From Beijerinckiaceae bacterium (GTDB lineage Bacteria; Pseudomonadota; Alphaproteobacteria; Rhizobiales; Beijerinckiaceae), in NCBI GenBank assembly GCA_947454485.1, contig CANGJJ010000007.1, positions 86,386 to 150,385 on the forward strand: a DNA stretch of 64,000 nt, written 5' to 3'. This document shows positions 50,790 through 61,084 of the stretch, piece after piece. Under the pieces are notes generated by a model that saw nothing but the letters and a program-made list of their open reading frames with translations, was not told the DNA's origin and did no database searches. Within the stretch, counting starts at the first letter, position 1. Every line of letters begins with the position of its first letter. The translations under genes and the position numbers were made by a program.

Positions 50790-51599
50790 TTAGCTCAAAA
50801 GCTGCTTCATTTTGTCTTGGTTCATGCCCTTCATCAATTGATCGACAAGGGCAGCAAGTGGCGTTGCGCATTTGGCATCCTGTGCCAGATCAAGCGCGAC
50901 ATCCATATCCTTCTCACACCATTTGCCTGTGCTCTTACCCCAGCGCGAGAGTGACCAATTGGCGCCGCTGGAATGGGCGAGCGCGGCGATCATTTTGGGA
51001 ATATCCGCACCCACTTTCTTGGCCAGCGTCAGACATTCATAATTGGCCGACATACAGGCCCAGAGCAGCATATTGTTGATCGTCTTGGTCAGCTGGCCCA
51101 TGCCCGCCGCGCCCACATGCATCACATTCGCACCAAAGGCCTGCATCACCGGCTTTGCCTTTTCAAAAACGTTCGCCTCGCCACCGCAGAAGATGGTGAG
51201 CGTACCATTGTCAGCAGCCTCTTGGCCAAGCACGACGGGCGTATCGAGAATGCCAATGCCTTTGGCCTTGCAGATTGTCTCCAGCTGCTGGGCTGATTCA
51301 ACCGAGCAGGAACTCGCGACACAGATCACCGCGCCTTTGGGCAAAGTGTCGAGCATGCCGGATTGAACGACGACCTCTTCAACCTGCGCATCGGTTGCGA
51401 CCATGACGATAACGACCTCGGCCTTCTGGCCAAGCTCGGCGGGGGAAGAGACGATCTTCACACCGATACCTTTGGCGCGTTCATTCATCGCCGCACTGGT
51501 ATCCAGACCATAGACCTCAAAGCCTTTGGCGATCATATGGCGGGCCATTTGATAGCCCATCGCACCAAGCCCAATCACACCCGTCGTCTTCACACTCAT
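50790..51599 (-). CDS. 3-hydroxyisobutyrate dehydrogenase-family oxidoreductase (ORF opens at 51656)
   Basis: TTGVIGLGAMGYQMARHMI, CVASSCSVESAQQL, TLTIFCGGEANVFEKAKPVMQAFG, MGQLTKTINNML. Confidence 0.9.
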   Translation of the reverse strand: MSVKTTGVIGLGAMGYQMARHMIAKGFEVYGLDTSAAMNERAKGIGVKIVSSPAELGQKAEVVIVMVATDAQVEEVVVQSGMLDTLPKGAVICVASSCSVESAQQLETICKAKGIGILDTPVVLGQEAADNGTLTIFCGGEANVFEKAKPVMQAFGANVMHVGAAGMGQLTKTINNMLLWACMSANYECLTLAKKVGADIPKMIAALAHSSGANWSLSRWGKSTGKWCEKDMDVALDLAQDAKCATPLAALVDQLMKGMNQDKMKQLLS

Positions 51600-51609
51600 T
51601 GCGTCCTCC

Positions 51610-53349
51610 TCAGATCTTTTCACGCAGGAGCGCTGTGCCCTCAGCATCGAGCACAAATTTGCGCCCCTGCTGGATCAGCTTCACCCCATAATCACGCGCA
51701 GCAGCCTCACAGCTGACATAGCCCTCATTGACATCTTGCAAGACCCGCTCTGGATCGCGCTGGCGTGCCTCGCCAAGGCCGCCACCGCCGGGCGTATCAA
51801 GGCAGAACACATCCTGTGCTTTGAGGGGATAATCGGCATAGCGCGTGGGCAGGCGCTTCTCGCCCTCACGCCCAGCATTGACGACAATATCGCCCGTGCG
51901 CCCTTGCCCGCCTCCAGCCGCGCCATTGGGTGCAATCACATGTTTGGTGGAGCGAATGGAAAAGCGCGCATCCTGCAGATTGACATATTCACGCCGAATG
52001 CCGAGGCCACCCCTGAAAGTTCCCACACCACCTGAATCGCGAATAAGTTCGAAGCGCAAGACGCGGGTGGGAAATTCGCTCTCGATGATTTCGATGGGCG
52101 CTATTTTGGCATTGGATTGATTGACCGATGTGCCAGAGGCGCCATCCTTGCTGGCGCGTGCGCCGCCGCCACCACCCAAGATCTCATATTGCACATAGCT
52201 CTGGCCGGCCTTGGTGCTGCGCCCACCCAGAATGATCGAGCGGCTGCCACAACCATCAGCACGCGCCTTCTGCGGCACAATATTGGTGAGCGCTGCAAAG
52301 ACAGCCTCCACCGTCGCATGAACGGTTGGATTGTAAGTGTTGAGCGGTGCGGGAAATCGCGGATTCATCACGCTGCCATCACGCACTTTGAGTCCGAATG
52401 ATTTCATCAAGCCGCTGTTGATGAAGATATGCGGATCAACCAAAGCAATCAGGCAATAGGCAATCGCACCGCGCACCAGTGGTGGGCGAATATTGGCAGG
52501 CCCCACTGTCTGGTCATCGCTGCCGGTGAAGTCAAAAGTGATCTCATCACCCTTTTTCTCAACCACCAGATGGATCTTGACCGGCTGATTGAGACGCACA
52601 CCATCATCATCGACAAAACGCTGCGCCTCATAGCGTCCGTCATTCCACTCTGCGATGGCAGCTTTCATGCGCAGACACGCCAAAGCCAGCAAACGATCGA
52701 ACGAGGCGAGCACATGATCGCGCTGATATTTGGTGCAGAGCTCTTTGAGCCTTTGCTCACCAAGACGGCTGGAGCCCAACTGACCGCGAATATCACCCAG
52801 CACCAATTCCGGTGTGCGGCTATTGGCAGCTATAATACGCTCGATCTCACCATTACGTTCGAACCCGCGCTGATAGCGCACGGCTGGCAGATGCAGACCT
52901 TCGTTGAAGATCTCCTTCGCCTGCCCCGAGCATGATCCCGGCACAGGGCCGCCAATATCGCTCTTATGTGCAATAGAGCCACAAAAGCCGATCAGCAGAC
53001 CATCCGCAAAGACAGGTGTGATAACACACATATCAGGCGCATGGGGGCTGCCACCCTCATAAGGGTGATTGATGAGAAAGGCATCGCCCTCGGCAATATC
53101 ATCATAGGTGCGGATCACCGCCTCGCAGCAGGCGGGGAAAGAGCCGATATGCAATGGCAGAACCACATGCTGCGCGACAACATCGCCGACAGAATTCATG
53201 ATGGCGCAGGAGGCATCCTGACTTTCGCGCACAATGGTCGAATAGCCCGTGCGGAAGAGCGAATTTTGCATCTCCTGCACAATCCCATCAAGACTGGCCT
53301 TGATGATCTCGAGCTCGACGGCGCTGAGTTTGCTTGTCTGTGCGCTCAT
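51610..53349 (-). CDS. Hydantoinase B/oxoprolinase family protein (HyuB-type), copy 1
   Basis: SSLDGIVQEMQNSLFRTGYSTIVRESQDASCAI-type N-terminus, FLINHPYEGGSPHAPDMCVITPVFADG. Confidence 0.92.
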   Translation of the reverse strand: MSAQTSKLSAVELEIIKASLDGIVQEMQNSLFRTGYSTIVRESQDASCAIMNSVGDVVAQHVVLPLHIGSFPACCEAVIRTYDDIAEGDAFLINHPYEGGSPHAPDMCVITPVFADGLLIGFCGSIAHKSDIGGPVPGSCSGQAKEIFNEGLHLPAVRYQRGFERNGEIERIIAANSRTPELVLGDIRGQLGSSRLGEQRLKELCTKYQRDHVLASFDRLLALACLRMKAAIAEWNDGRYEAQRFVDDDGVRLNQPVKIHLVVEKKGDEITFDFTGSDDQTVGPANIRPPLVRGAIAYCLIALVDPHIFINSGLMKSFGLKVRDGSVMNPRFPAPLNTYNPTVHATVEAVFAALTNIVPQKARADGCGSRSIILGGRSTKAGQSYVQYEILGGGGGARASKDGASGTSVNQSNAKIAPIEIIESEFPTRVLRFELIRDSGGVGTFRGGLGIRREYVNLQDARFSIRSTKHVIAPNGAAGGGQGRTGDIVVNAGREGEKRLPTRYADYPLKAQDVFCLDTPGGGGLGEARQRDPERVLQDVNEGYVSCEAAARDYGVKLIQQGRKFVLDAEGTALLREKI

Positions 53350-53350
53350 C

Positions 53351-55414
53351 TCACACAGCTCCCATGGTGAGGATCATGTTGCGATAATCATCAATGCGCA
53401 CATGATGGCCGGGCGGTATGACCGTGGTGCAATCAAGCTGGTCGACAATGGCGGGCCCCACAAAGCTCACACCCACATCAAGCGCGTCTCTTTGATAGAC
53501 GGGGCAATCAACCATCTGACCATTGAACATTGCGGGACGATGCTCGCGGATCGCCTCAGACAGAGCTGCGCCCGTTGGCTTGAATTTCGGAAATTCGACC
53601 GGCGGCACGCGGCCAATGCCACGCAGACGGAAAGAGACAATCTCAACCGGCTCATCAGGCGCTGTATGGCCGAATAATTTGCGATGTTCTTCGTCAAAGT
53701 CACGGCGCAATTTGGCAAGATCCCCTGCCTTCAGGGGGGAGCAGGCGGGCAAGGTCATCTCATAACCCTGCCCCGCATAGCGCATATCAAGCCCATATTC
53801 GAAAGCGGTCTGATCGTCGGTGAAACTCTCCTGCGCGAGATCTTTGCGCGCTTCGCTCTCAAGATCCGCAAAGATCGTATTGACCTGCGCTTCGCTGACA
53901 TTGGCCAATTGCACCATGCGCGAGCGAATATAGTCATGTTTGACATCCGACATCACGAGGCCGAGCGCTGAATAGACACCCGGATAGAGCGGCACGATCA
54001 CACCCGCCATGCCAAGTTCTTCAGCGATACGCGCAGCATGAAGCGGGCCTGCGCCACCAAAAGCCAGCAGCATGAAGTCGCGCAAATCGTGACCGCGCAT
54101 GGTCGAGATGGCTTTGATCGCCTCCTGCATCTTCACATTGATGATGCGCACAATCCCTTCGGCGCCCTCTTCAATGGAAATGCCAAGCGGCGCAGACACA
54201 GAAGTTTCAATCGCCTTGCGGGAGGCTGCGATATCCAGCTTCATTTTGCCGCCGAGGAAATTGTCGGGGCTGAGATAGCCAAGCACCGCATTGCAATCAG
54301 TGATGGTCGGCTTGTCGCCACCACGCATATAGCAGGCCGGCCCCGGCACTGCGCCCGCGCTATGGGGACCAACAATCAACTCACCGAAGCGATCCACATG
54401 GGCGAGCGTGCCACCGCCCGCACTCACCGTATTGATGTCGATCATCGGCAAAGCAACATCGCGCCCCTCAACCTTGCCGCGATTGGAGATGGAGGGCTGA
54501 CCGTCCTTAATCAAGGCAACATCGCAAGAGGTGCCCCCCATATCGAAGGTGATGAGATTTTGAAATCCCGTCGTGGCGGTGGCGTGAACACTCGCCGTAA
54601 TCCCACCCGCAGGACCCGACAAAACCGTTGCGACGGCTTTGCGGGCGGTGGCTTCAAAATTCGCCATGCCGCCATTGGACTGCATGATATATTTTTGCGG
54701 CGTCGTGAGCCCTGCCTGCGTCAAGCGCGCATCAAGATTGGCGATATAGCGCGCCAGAATCGGTTGCAGATAGGCGTTAATGACCGTGGTGGAGAGGCGG
54801 TAATATTCCCTGATCTGCGGCACGATCTCGCTGGAGAGGGAGACGCTGCAGCCGGGGATCTCCTGCTCAATAATCTGCCGCACGCGCTGTTCATGTTGGG
54901 GCGCCAGAAATGAAAAGAGCAGGCAGACGGCGATGGATTGCACGCCCTCTTCTTTCAACTCGCGCACGGTTTTGCGCAGAGCCTCTTCATCAAGCGGCAG
55001 CAATATTTCCCCATCAAAAGCGACACGCTCGACAGCCTCACCCGTGCGGCTGGGCGGCACCAGCATTTCGGGGCGGTCATACATAATGTCGAAAATGGCA
55101 GGCCCATGGGGGCGGGACTGCTCGGCCACTTCATAAATGCCGCTAAAGCCCTTGGTCACGATGAGGCCGGTGCGCACGCCCTTGCCCTCCAGCAGGGCAT
55201 TGGTGCCTACCGTTGTGCCGTGGCAAAAATAGCGAATGTCACTTGGCGCGACGCCGCGCGAGATCAGCTCATGGACGCCAGCAAGGATCGCTCGGGACGG
55301 GTCATCCGGGGTCGAGGGAAACTTGGCAATGGAGACTTCTCGGGTCTCATCATTCACATACACGAAATCGGAAAACGTACCGCCCGTGTCGACGGTCAAA
55401 CGAAATTGCGCCAT
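53351..55414 (-). CDS. Hydantoinase/oxoprolinase family protein (HyuA-type), copy 1
   Basis: FRLTVDTGGTFSDFVYVNDET, CHGTTVGTNALLEGKG, LITFDMGGTSCDVALI. Confidence 0.93.
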   Translation of the reverse strand: MAQFRLTVDTGGTFSDFVYVNDETREVSIAKFPSTPDDPSRAILAGVHELISRGVAPSDIRYFCHGTTVGTNALLEGKGVRTGLIVTKGFSGIYEVAEQSRPHGPAIFDIMYDRPEMLVPPSRTGEAVERVAFDGEILLPLDEEALRKTVRELKEEGVQSIAVCLLFSFLAPQHEQRVRQIIEQEIPGCSVSLSSEIVPQIREYYRLSTTVINAYLQPILARYIANLDARLTQAGLTTPQKYIMQSNGGMANFEATARKAVATVLSGPAGGITASVHATATTGFQNLITFDMGGTSCDVALIKDGQPSISNRGKVEGRDVALPMIDINTVSAGGGTLAHVDRFGELIVGPHSAGAVPGPACYMRGGDKPTITDCNAVLGYLSPDNFLGGKMKLDIAASRKAIETSVSAPLGISIEEGAEGIVRIINVKMQEAIKAISTMRGHDLRDFMLLAFGGAGPLHAARIAEELGMAGVIVPLYPGVYSALGLVMSDVKHDYIRSRMVQLANVSEAQVNTIFADLESEARKDLAQESFTDDQTAFEYGLDMRYAGQGYEMTLPACSPLKAGDLAKLRRDFDEEHRKLFGHTAPDEPVEIVSFRLRGIGRVPPVEFPKFKPTGAALSEAIREHRPAMFNGQMVDCPVYQRDALDVGVSFVGPAIVDQLDCTTVIPPGHHVRIDDYRNMILTMGAV

Positions 55415-55616
55415 CTGTCGCCTGCGTTCCCTGTCCCATATGACATTTTTTTGCTTTGGCCCTTGAGGGCTACAACAGAACTTAAGCCAGCCAAGGCGTC
55501 GCGTAAACCTGCAGATTGGTTGAAAAGCTCAAGCCCCGCACGCCCCCCAGTTCTGCGCTTTACAAGCCTGGCTGCAGGGGCAATTCTGTCAGCAATAAAC
55601 ATCGGGGGAGACGTTC

Positions 55617-56597
55617 ATGCTGACGCGGCGAATGGTCAACGGTCTCGCATTCACAAGCCTTGCCTGTGGCCTCACATCTCGCGCCTTTGCGCAGCAAGGC
55701 TTCCCCAACCAGACGGTCAAAATCGTCGTACCGGCAACGGCTGGCTCAACAACCGATGCGCTCTCGCGCGTTGTGGCCGACCAGCTGGCGCGTAAATGGC
55801 AGACCAGTGTCGTGATCGAGAATGTTGCCGGCGCAGCGATGAATATTGGCGCCCGAGTCGTCGCCCGCGCACCAGCTGATGGCTATACGCTGATGATCGC
55901 GCCGCCACAGCCTTTGTCTTATGCGCATCTGCTTTATAAAAATCTCGGCTATGAGCCGATGAAATTTGCGCCCGTGACAGTGCTGGCCAAGATTCCCAAT
56001 GTGCTTGTCGCGCGCAAAGACTTCCCCGCCACAGATCTCAAGAGCTTCATCGCCTATGCCAAGGCCAATCCGGGCAAGATCAATTATGGCTCGGGCGGGC
56101 TTGGCACCACGGCCCATCTGTCGGCTGCGCAGCTTGAAGCGCTTGCTGGCATCAAGATGAACCATGTGCCTTATCGCAGCTCACAGCCCGCCATGACCGA
56201 TCTGCTGTCAGGCTCGATTGATATTTTCTTTGAGACGCTGGCAACCTCTGGTCCGCTCTATCGCGACAAAAATATCAAAGCCTTTGGCATTGCCGATTCC
56301 AAGCGCTCGGACGCGATCCCCGATGTGCCCACTATCAGCGAGGCGGGCCTGCCAGGCTATCAATCCATCACCTGGTTCGGTTTGGTCGCGCCGCCGGATA
56401 CGCCCAAGCCCATCATGGATCGTTTGAATGGGGATGTGTTGAGCATTATGAAATCACCGGAGATGGTGAAATTTCTGAATGGCTCGCAGCTGACACCTGT
56501 CGCCTCGAGTCCAGCCGACACGACCGCCTTCTTCAAGAATGAGGCTGCCCTTTGGGAGCGCGTCATTCGCGAGGCGCAGATTGAACCGCAACAATAA
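55617..56597 (+). CDS. Bug/TctC-family solute-binding protein
   Basis: FPNQTVKIVVPATAGSTTDALSRVVADQLARKW...VVIENVAGAAMNIGARVVA. Confidence 0.9.
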   Translation: MLTRRMVNGLAFTSLACGLTSRAFAQQGFPNQTVKIVVPATAGSTTDALSRVVADQLARKWQTSVVIENVAGAAMNIGARVVARAPADGYTLMIAPPQPLSYAHLLYKNLGYEPMKFAPVTVLAKIPNVLVARKDFPATDLKSFIAYAKANPGKINYGSGGLGTTAHLSAAQLEALAGIKMNHVPYRSSQPAMTDLLSGSIDIFFETLATSGPLYRDKNIKAFGIADSKRSDAIPDVPTISEAGLPGYQSITWFGLVAPPDTPKPIMDRLNGDVLSIMKSPEMVKFLNGSQLTPVASSPADTTAFFKNEAALWERVIREAQIEPQQ

Positions 56598-56621
56598 ACA
56601 AGAGCGAGAGTGAGAGCTGAT

Positions 56622-57140
56622 ATGGCTTACAGCCTAGAGGACTTCTGCAGCGCGCTAAGCCATGATCTTCAGACCCTGCCGCTGGAGAGCGCAATCCAGA
56701 ATGGCGCGCGTAATCTCACGCAGCTGCTGGCCAATCCCGCTTTCGTCTCCGCTTGGTTTGGACCTGACATGCCAACCAAGCGCGAGCTCTATCACGATGT
56801 AGCGACCGACTTTCACGTCTTCGCCCATTTGCAAAAGGCGGGCAAAGCAGGTGCGCCCCATAGTCATGGCGCCTCTTGGGCCATCTATGGCAATGCGCGC
56901 ACCTTTACGGATATGACGGAATATCGCCGCGTCAATCCATCAACCGAGCCGCACACGGTTCTGGAAGTCAGCGAGCGCTATCGCCTCATGCCCACACAGA
57001 CCCGCGCCTATGGACCCCATCTCATTCACTCGACCTCGCATCCTGAAGAGGCATGGGTCATTCGCGTCACGGGCACCAATCTTGATGTGCTGCCGCGCTT
57101 CCATTTCAAAAAGGGGCAGGATCAGCTGATTGAGGCTTGA
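56622..57140 (+). CDS. Hypothetical, cupin-like protein (ORF opens at 56610)
   Basis: HVFAHLQKAGKAGAPHSHGASWAIYGNA suggests a metal-binding cupin-like core. Confidence 0.65.
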   Translation: MAYSLEDFCSALSHDLQTLPLESAIQNGARNLTQLLANPAFVSAWFGPDMPTKRELYHDVATDFHVFAHLQKAGKAGAPHSHGASWAIYGNARTFTDMTEYRRVNPSTEPHTVLEVSERYRLMPTQTRAYGPHLIHSTSHPEEAWVIRVTGTNLDVLPRFHFKKGQDQLIEA

Positions 57141-58793
57141 TCAGACCTCTTTTCCATAGACGGCCTTGGCAGCTTCGCGGCTGACATAAAACTCATCCAC
57201 ATCACGGCGCACAGCCTCTATGTCGCGCGCTTGGGGATCGCCAAAGCCACCCCCACCTGCGCTTTGCAGCAAAAAGCGGTCGCCCGCCTTCATCTCATAG
57301 CGGCCCGATGCGCGTGTCTCGGTCTCGTCTTTGGTGCCAAGACGAATGACGAAGCGGCCACCGCCGCCATTCTGGCCGCCTTCGATTCCGCTAGGTGGAT
57401 ATTTGGCCTTGTCGAAGCGGCGGATCACCATCGCATCTTCCAGCAATTCATATTCACGCTGGAAGGATAGGCCGCCGCGCCATGTGCCTGCACCGCCAGA
57501 ATCAGGCACGATGTCAAAGCGGCGAATGCGGCAGGGATATTCGCTCTCCAAAATCTCAATCGGCGTCACATGTAGATTGCTGAGATGGGAGGCCGTGCAG
57601 CTGGCGCCATCATGCCCCTGCCCGCCGCCATAGGCTGAGCCCACGATTTCATATTGCATATTGGATTGGCCGGGCCTGCCTTTTGCCCAAGCAATCAGCA
57701 AAGCGCTCGACGAGCCACCATGCGCATTGGCGCGGGCCGGATTGAACTTCGCCATCGCTTCGAGAATGACATCCACCAGCTTCAGATTGACCTGCTGATA
57801 ATTGGAGACAGGCGCGGGAGCTGAAGCATTGGTCACAGTCTTGTCGCGGAAGATCAGCTTCACGCAATCGCGCATGCCATCATTGAAATGGAGACGCGGG
57901 CCCAGACTACCGATGAGCGAATAAAAGACGCAGGCCTCAACCATAGAGGGGCGCAGATTGATCGGTCCACGCGCTTGTGGGTCGCTGTTAGAAAAATCAA
58001 AAATCGCCAGACCATCTTTGATCGTAATGGTGACAGCCAGCTTCACCGGCTTGTCGATATCAACCCCATCATTGTCGATGAGCCCTGAGGCTGAGGACAC
58101 ACCCTCTGGCAAGCGCGCAATAGCACCGCGCAGCTCTTCAGCTGCACCATGGAGAATGGCAGCAAAAGCATCGCAGAGCACGGCGGCGGTGAAGCGCTGG
58201 CAAAGCTCCTGAACACGCTCGGCACCCATTTGTGTCACAGCAATCTGTGCGCCCATATCACCGCGCACCAAAAGCGGCTGGCGGCTATTGGCCAAAATCA
58301 ACCGCTCGATATCGGGCAAATAGCGCCCGCTGTCGCAGATCTTGATCGGCGGCACCAAGACGCCCTCGTGATACATCTCTGTGGCGTTGGCAGAGGTGGA
58401 GCCGGGATTGGTGCCACCCACATCCGCCTTATGGGCAATCGTGCCGGAGAAGGCGACGATTTTGCCATCCGCAAACACCGGCGCAACAAAGGCCATATCC
58501 GACACATGCGGCAGACCGCCTTCATAGGGATGGTTCGAGACGAAGACATCGCCTTCGTGAATATCATCGCCATAGAGGTCGAGAATACGCCCCACAAGAT
58601 AGCGATAGACCGGCGCGTGAAAGAACATGGGCGGCGCGACGATGAGGCGGCCCGTTCGATCAAGAATGACACAGGAAAAGTCCCGCGACTCGCGGATGAT
58701 GGTGGAATAGCCTGAGCGATAGAAATGATAGTGCATCTCATCGACAAGGCTCGCGATCTTGTTGCGCAAGATCTGGATCGTGATCGCATCCAT
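57141..58793 (-). CDS. HyuB-type hydantoinase/oxoprolinase subunit, copy 2 (ORF opens at 58877)
   Basis: YSTIIRESRDFSCVILDRTGRLIV, FVSNHPYEGGLPHVSDMAFVAPVFADGKIV. Confidence 0.92.
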   Translation of the reverse strand: MDAITIQILRNKIASLVDEMHYHFYRSGYSTIIRESRDFSCVILDRTGRLIVAPPMFFHAPVYRYLVGRILDLYGDDIHEGDVFVSNHPYEGGLPHVSDMAFVAPVFADGKIVAFSGTIAHKADVGGTNPGSTSANATEMYHEGVLVPPIKICDSGRYLPDIERLILANSRQPLLVRGDMGAQIAVTQMGAERVQELCQRFTAAVLCDAFAAILHGAAEELRGAIARLPEGVSSASGLIDNDGVDIDKPVKLAVTITIKDGLAIFDFSNSDPQARGPINLRPSMVEACVFYSLIGSLGPRLHFNDGMRDCVKLIFRDKTVTNASAPAPVSNYQQVNLKLVDVILEAMAKFNPARANAHGGSSSALLIAWAKGRPGQSNMQYEIVGSAYGGGQGHDGASCTASHLSNLHVTPIEILESEYPCRIRRFDIVPDSGGAGTWRGGLSFQREYELLEDAMVIRRFDKAKYPPSGIEGGQNGGGGRFVIRLGTKDETETRASGRYEMKAGDRFLLQSAGGGGFGDPQARDIEAVRRDVDEFYVSREAAKAVYGKEV

Positions 58794-58794
58794 G

Positions 58795-60885
58795 TCAGAT
58801 GCTCCCCTTTTCAAGCACAAGATTGCGGAATTGATCGACGCGCGCGCTCCAATCGGGCGGCACAATCGTGGTCGCATCGAATTGCTCGATTACACATGGC
58901 CCCGTGACGCTCACACCCACATCAAGACCATCGCGCTCATAGACCAAGCATTCATGGTGACGCGCGGCATCAAAATAAATCTGCCTCTTGCCCTTGATCG
59001 CAGCTTCACTGGCGCGCGGTGATTGAGGGGCTTGCTGGGAGGTCTGCTGATATTTGGGCACAGCGACCCGCAGGCGCAAGCGATAGCTCACAACCTCGAC
59101 AGGGCGCTCTTTGGCAGCATGTCCGTGGATCTGGGCATGGCGCTCATCAAAACGAGCGCGGGCAGCTTCAAGCGATGCAGCATCAAGCTTGCGCGCAAAC
59201 AGACCATCGAGCGGTGTGCGCAGCTCATAGCCTTGGCCCGTATAGCGCATATCAAGCTCACGCGAGAAACGCGCGTCCTTGATATCAAGCCCCTCAGCCG
59301 CGACTTCGAGACGCGCTTTGTCTTCGAGCGCTGCAAAAATCACCTCGGCATGATCAGCTGTGATCTCGTCGAGGGGCGAGAGCTCGGAGCGGATATAGTC
59401 ATGCACGACATCTGTGCAGAGCAGGCCCAATGCTGAGAAGGCACCGGGACGCGGCGGCACCAGAATGCGGCGCATATTGAGTTCTTCGGCCACAGCGGCG
59501 GCGTGGACGGCCCCCGCACCACCAAAAGGCAGCAGGGTGAAAGACGACAGATCTACACCCCGCTTCGCGGCAAAGACACGCACTTCATCAGCCATGCGCA
59601 TGTCAACAATGCGGCGAATACCCGCTGCCGCCTCCAGCACATCCATTTTGAGCGGGTCAGCAATATGTGTTTTGAGCGCCTGACGCGAGGCCTCCACATC
59701 GAGCTTTTGCGAACCGCCGAGGAAATAATCGGGATTGAGATAGCCGCACACAACATCCGCATCGGTCACAGCAGGGCGCGTTCCCCCGCGCCCGTAGCAG
59801 GCAGGTCCGGGATCAGCACCCGCACTTTGCGGCCCGACAGTGAGAAAGCCCGCACCATCAATCGCCGCAATCGAGCCGCCGCCTGCCGAGATCGTCGTCA
59901 TATCGAGGGCTGGCACATCAATCTGTCGGCGCGCAATAACGCCCTCTGTCACTTCAAGCGGAACACCGCCTTCGATGAATGCAATATCTGCACTTGTGCC
60001 GCCCATATCGAGCGTGACAAGGCCACGGTCCGCATCACCTTCTGCAAGATAAGCGCTCGCCTGCGCGCCCGCAGCAGGGCCAGAGAAAAGCGTATGCACC
60101 GTCTTGCCGCCGCTGATCGCCGCCTGAAAGGGCATGACGCCGCCATTGGACTGCATCAAAAAGCGCTGCTGCGTTGTGACGCCAACCTCATCGAGCCCCT
60201 GATTGAGATGCGTGATGTAACGCACAAGTACCGGCTCGAGATAGGCATTGAGCAAAGTCGTCGACATGCGCGGCCATTCACGCAGGCGCGGCAGAACCTC
60301 GCTGGAAATCGACACGCTGATGCCGGGCGCTTCTTCTTGAATGATGCGGCGCGTCTCTTCTTCATGACCCGGGTTCATGAAGGAGAATAGATAGCTCACC
60401 GCAATGGACTCGACACCTGCAGCCTTGAGCGCGCGGGCCGCCTTGCGCACCGCCTCCAAATCAAGCGGCGTAATGACCGCGCCTGTATAATCGGAGCGTT
60501 CAGGAATTTCGAAGGTCAGGCTTTGGGGCGCAATGGGCGTGGGCTTGGCATAAAAATAATCGAACAGATTGCCATCGCGCGCCTGCGCCTGCACCTCCTG
60601 AATAGCGCGATAGCCCTGCGTGATCAGCAAGCCGACTTTGGCGCCGCGCATCTCCAAAAGCGCATTGGTCGTGATGGTCGTGCCATGGGCGAAGAATTCG
60701 ATCTCCTCCGGCTTAATGCCGCGCGCGATGAAGCGCGTCACGCCATTGAGCACACCGAGCGCGGGATTTTTCGGGGTGCTGGAGACTTTCTCCACCATCA
60801 ACTCGCCCGTGGCGACATTCAGAATGACAAGATCTGTATGCGTGCCGCCCACATCGACGCCCAGCCGGTATTTCTGTCCGCTCAT
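58795..60885 (-). CDS. HyuA-type hydantoinase/oxoprolinase subunit, copy 2
   Basis: YRLGVDVGGTHTDLVILNVATGEL, FAHGTTITTNALLEMRGAKVG, LVTLDMGGTSADIAFI. Confidence 0.93.
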   Translation of the reverse strand: MSGQKYRLGVDVGGTHTDLVILNVATGELMVEKVSSTPKNPALGVLNGVTRFIARGIKPEEIEFFAHGTTITTNALLEMRGAKVGLLITQGYRAIQEVQAQARDGNLFDYFYAKPTPIAPQSLTFEIPERSDYTGAVITPLDLEAVRKAARALKAAGVESIAVSYLFSFMNPGHEEETRRIIQEEAPGISVSISSEVLPRLREWPRMSTTLLNAYLEPVLVRYITHLNQGLDEVGVTTQQRFLMQSNGGVMPFQAAISGGKTVHTLFSGPAAGAQASAYLAEGDADRGLVTLDMGGTSADIAFIEGGVPLEVTEGVIARRQIDVPALDMTTISAGGGSIAAIDGAGFLTVGPQSAGADPGPACYGRGGTRPAVTDADVVCGYLNPDYFLGGSQKLDVEASRQALKTHIADPLKMDVLEAAAGIRRIVDMRMADEVRVFAAKRGVDLSSFTLLPFGGAGAVHAAAVAEELNMRRILVPPRPGAFSALGLLCTDVVHDYIRSELSPLDEITADHAEVIFAALEDKARLEVAAEGLDIKDARFSRELDMRYTGQGYELRTPLDGLFARKLDAASLEAARARFDERHAQIHGHAAKERPVEVVSYRLRLRVAVPKYQQTSQQAPQSPRASEAAIKGKRQIYFDAARHHECLVYERDGLDVGVSVTGPCVIEQFDATTIVPPDWSARVDQFRNLVLEKGSI

Positions 60886-61084
60886 TCGACATATTCCTTC
60901 AGCGCCCGATGAGACATCGCGGCCGCAACAACAAATCGTGCAAGGTAGAGCCCTTGCGTGGACAATGGATCGTGGGTGTCGGCCGGGCCGAGCCGCATGA
61001 GCGTTTCCTGAGTGCAGGGTCTGTTGGCGACCCTTTCACCCCAAAAGACTAGCACCGCCCCTGAGCGAGGCCAAGGGCCAGCGC

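Noticed and set aside
54038-54913. 291-aa plus-strand ORF inside hyuA copy 1
   Set aside because: Shadow ORF; the minus strand carries the convincing HyuA motifs.
59503-60390. 295-aa plus-strand ORF inside hyuA copy 2
   Set aside because: Same shadow-ORF pattern as in hyuA copy 1, so it reflects codon bias and not overlapping coding.
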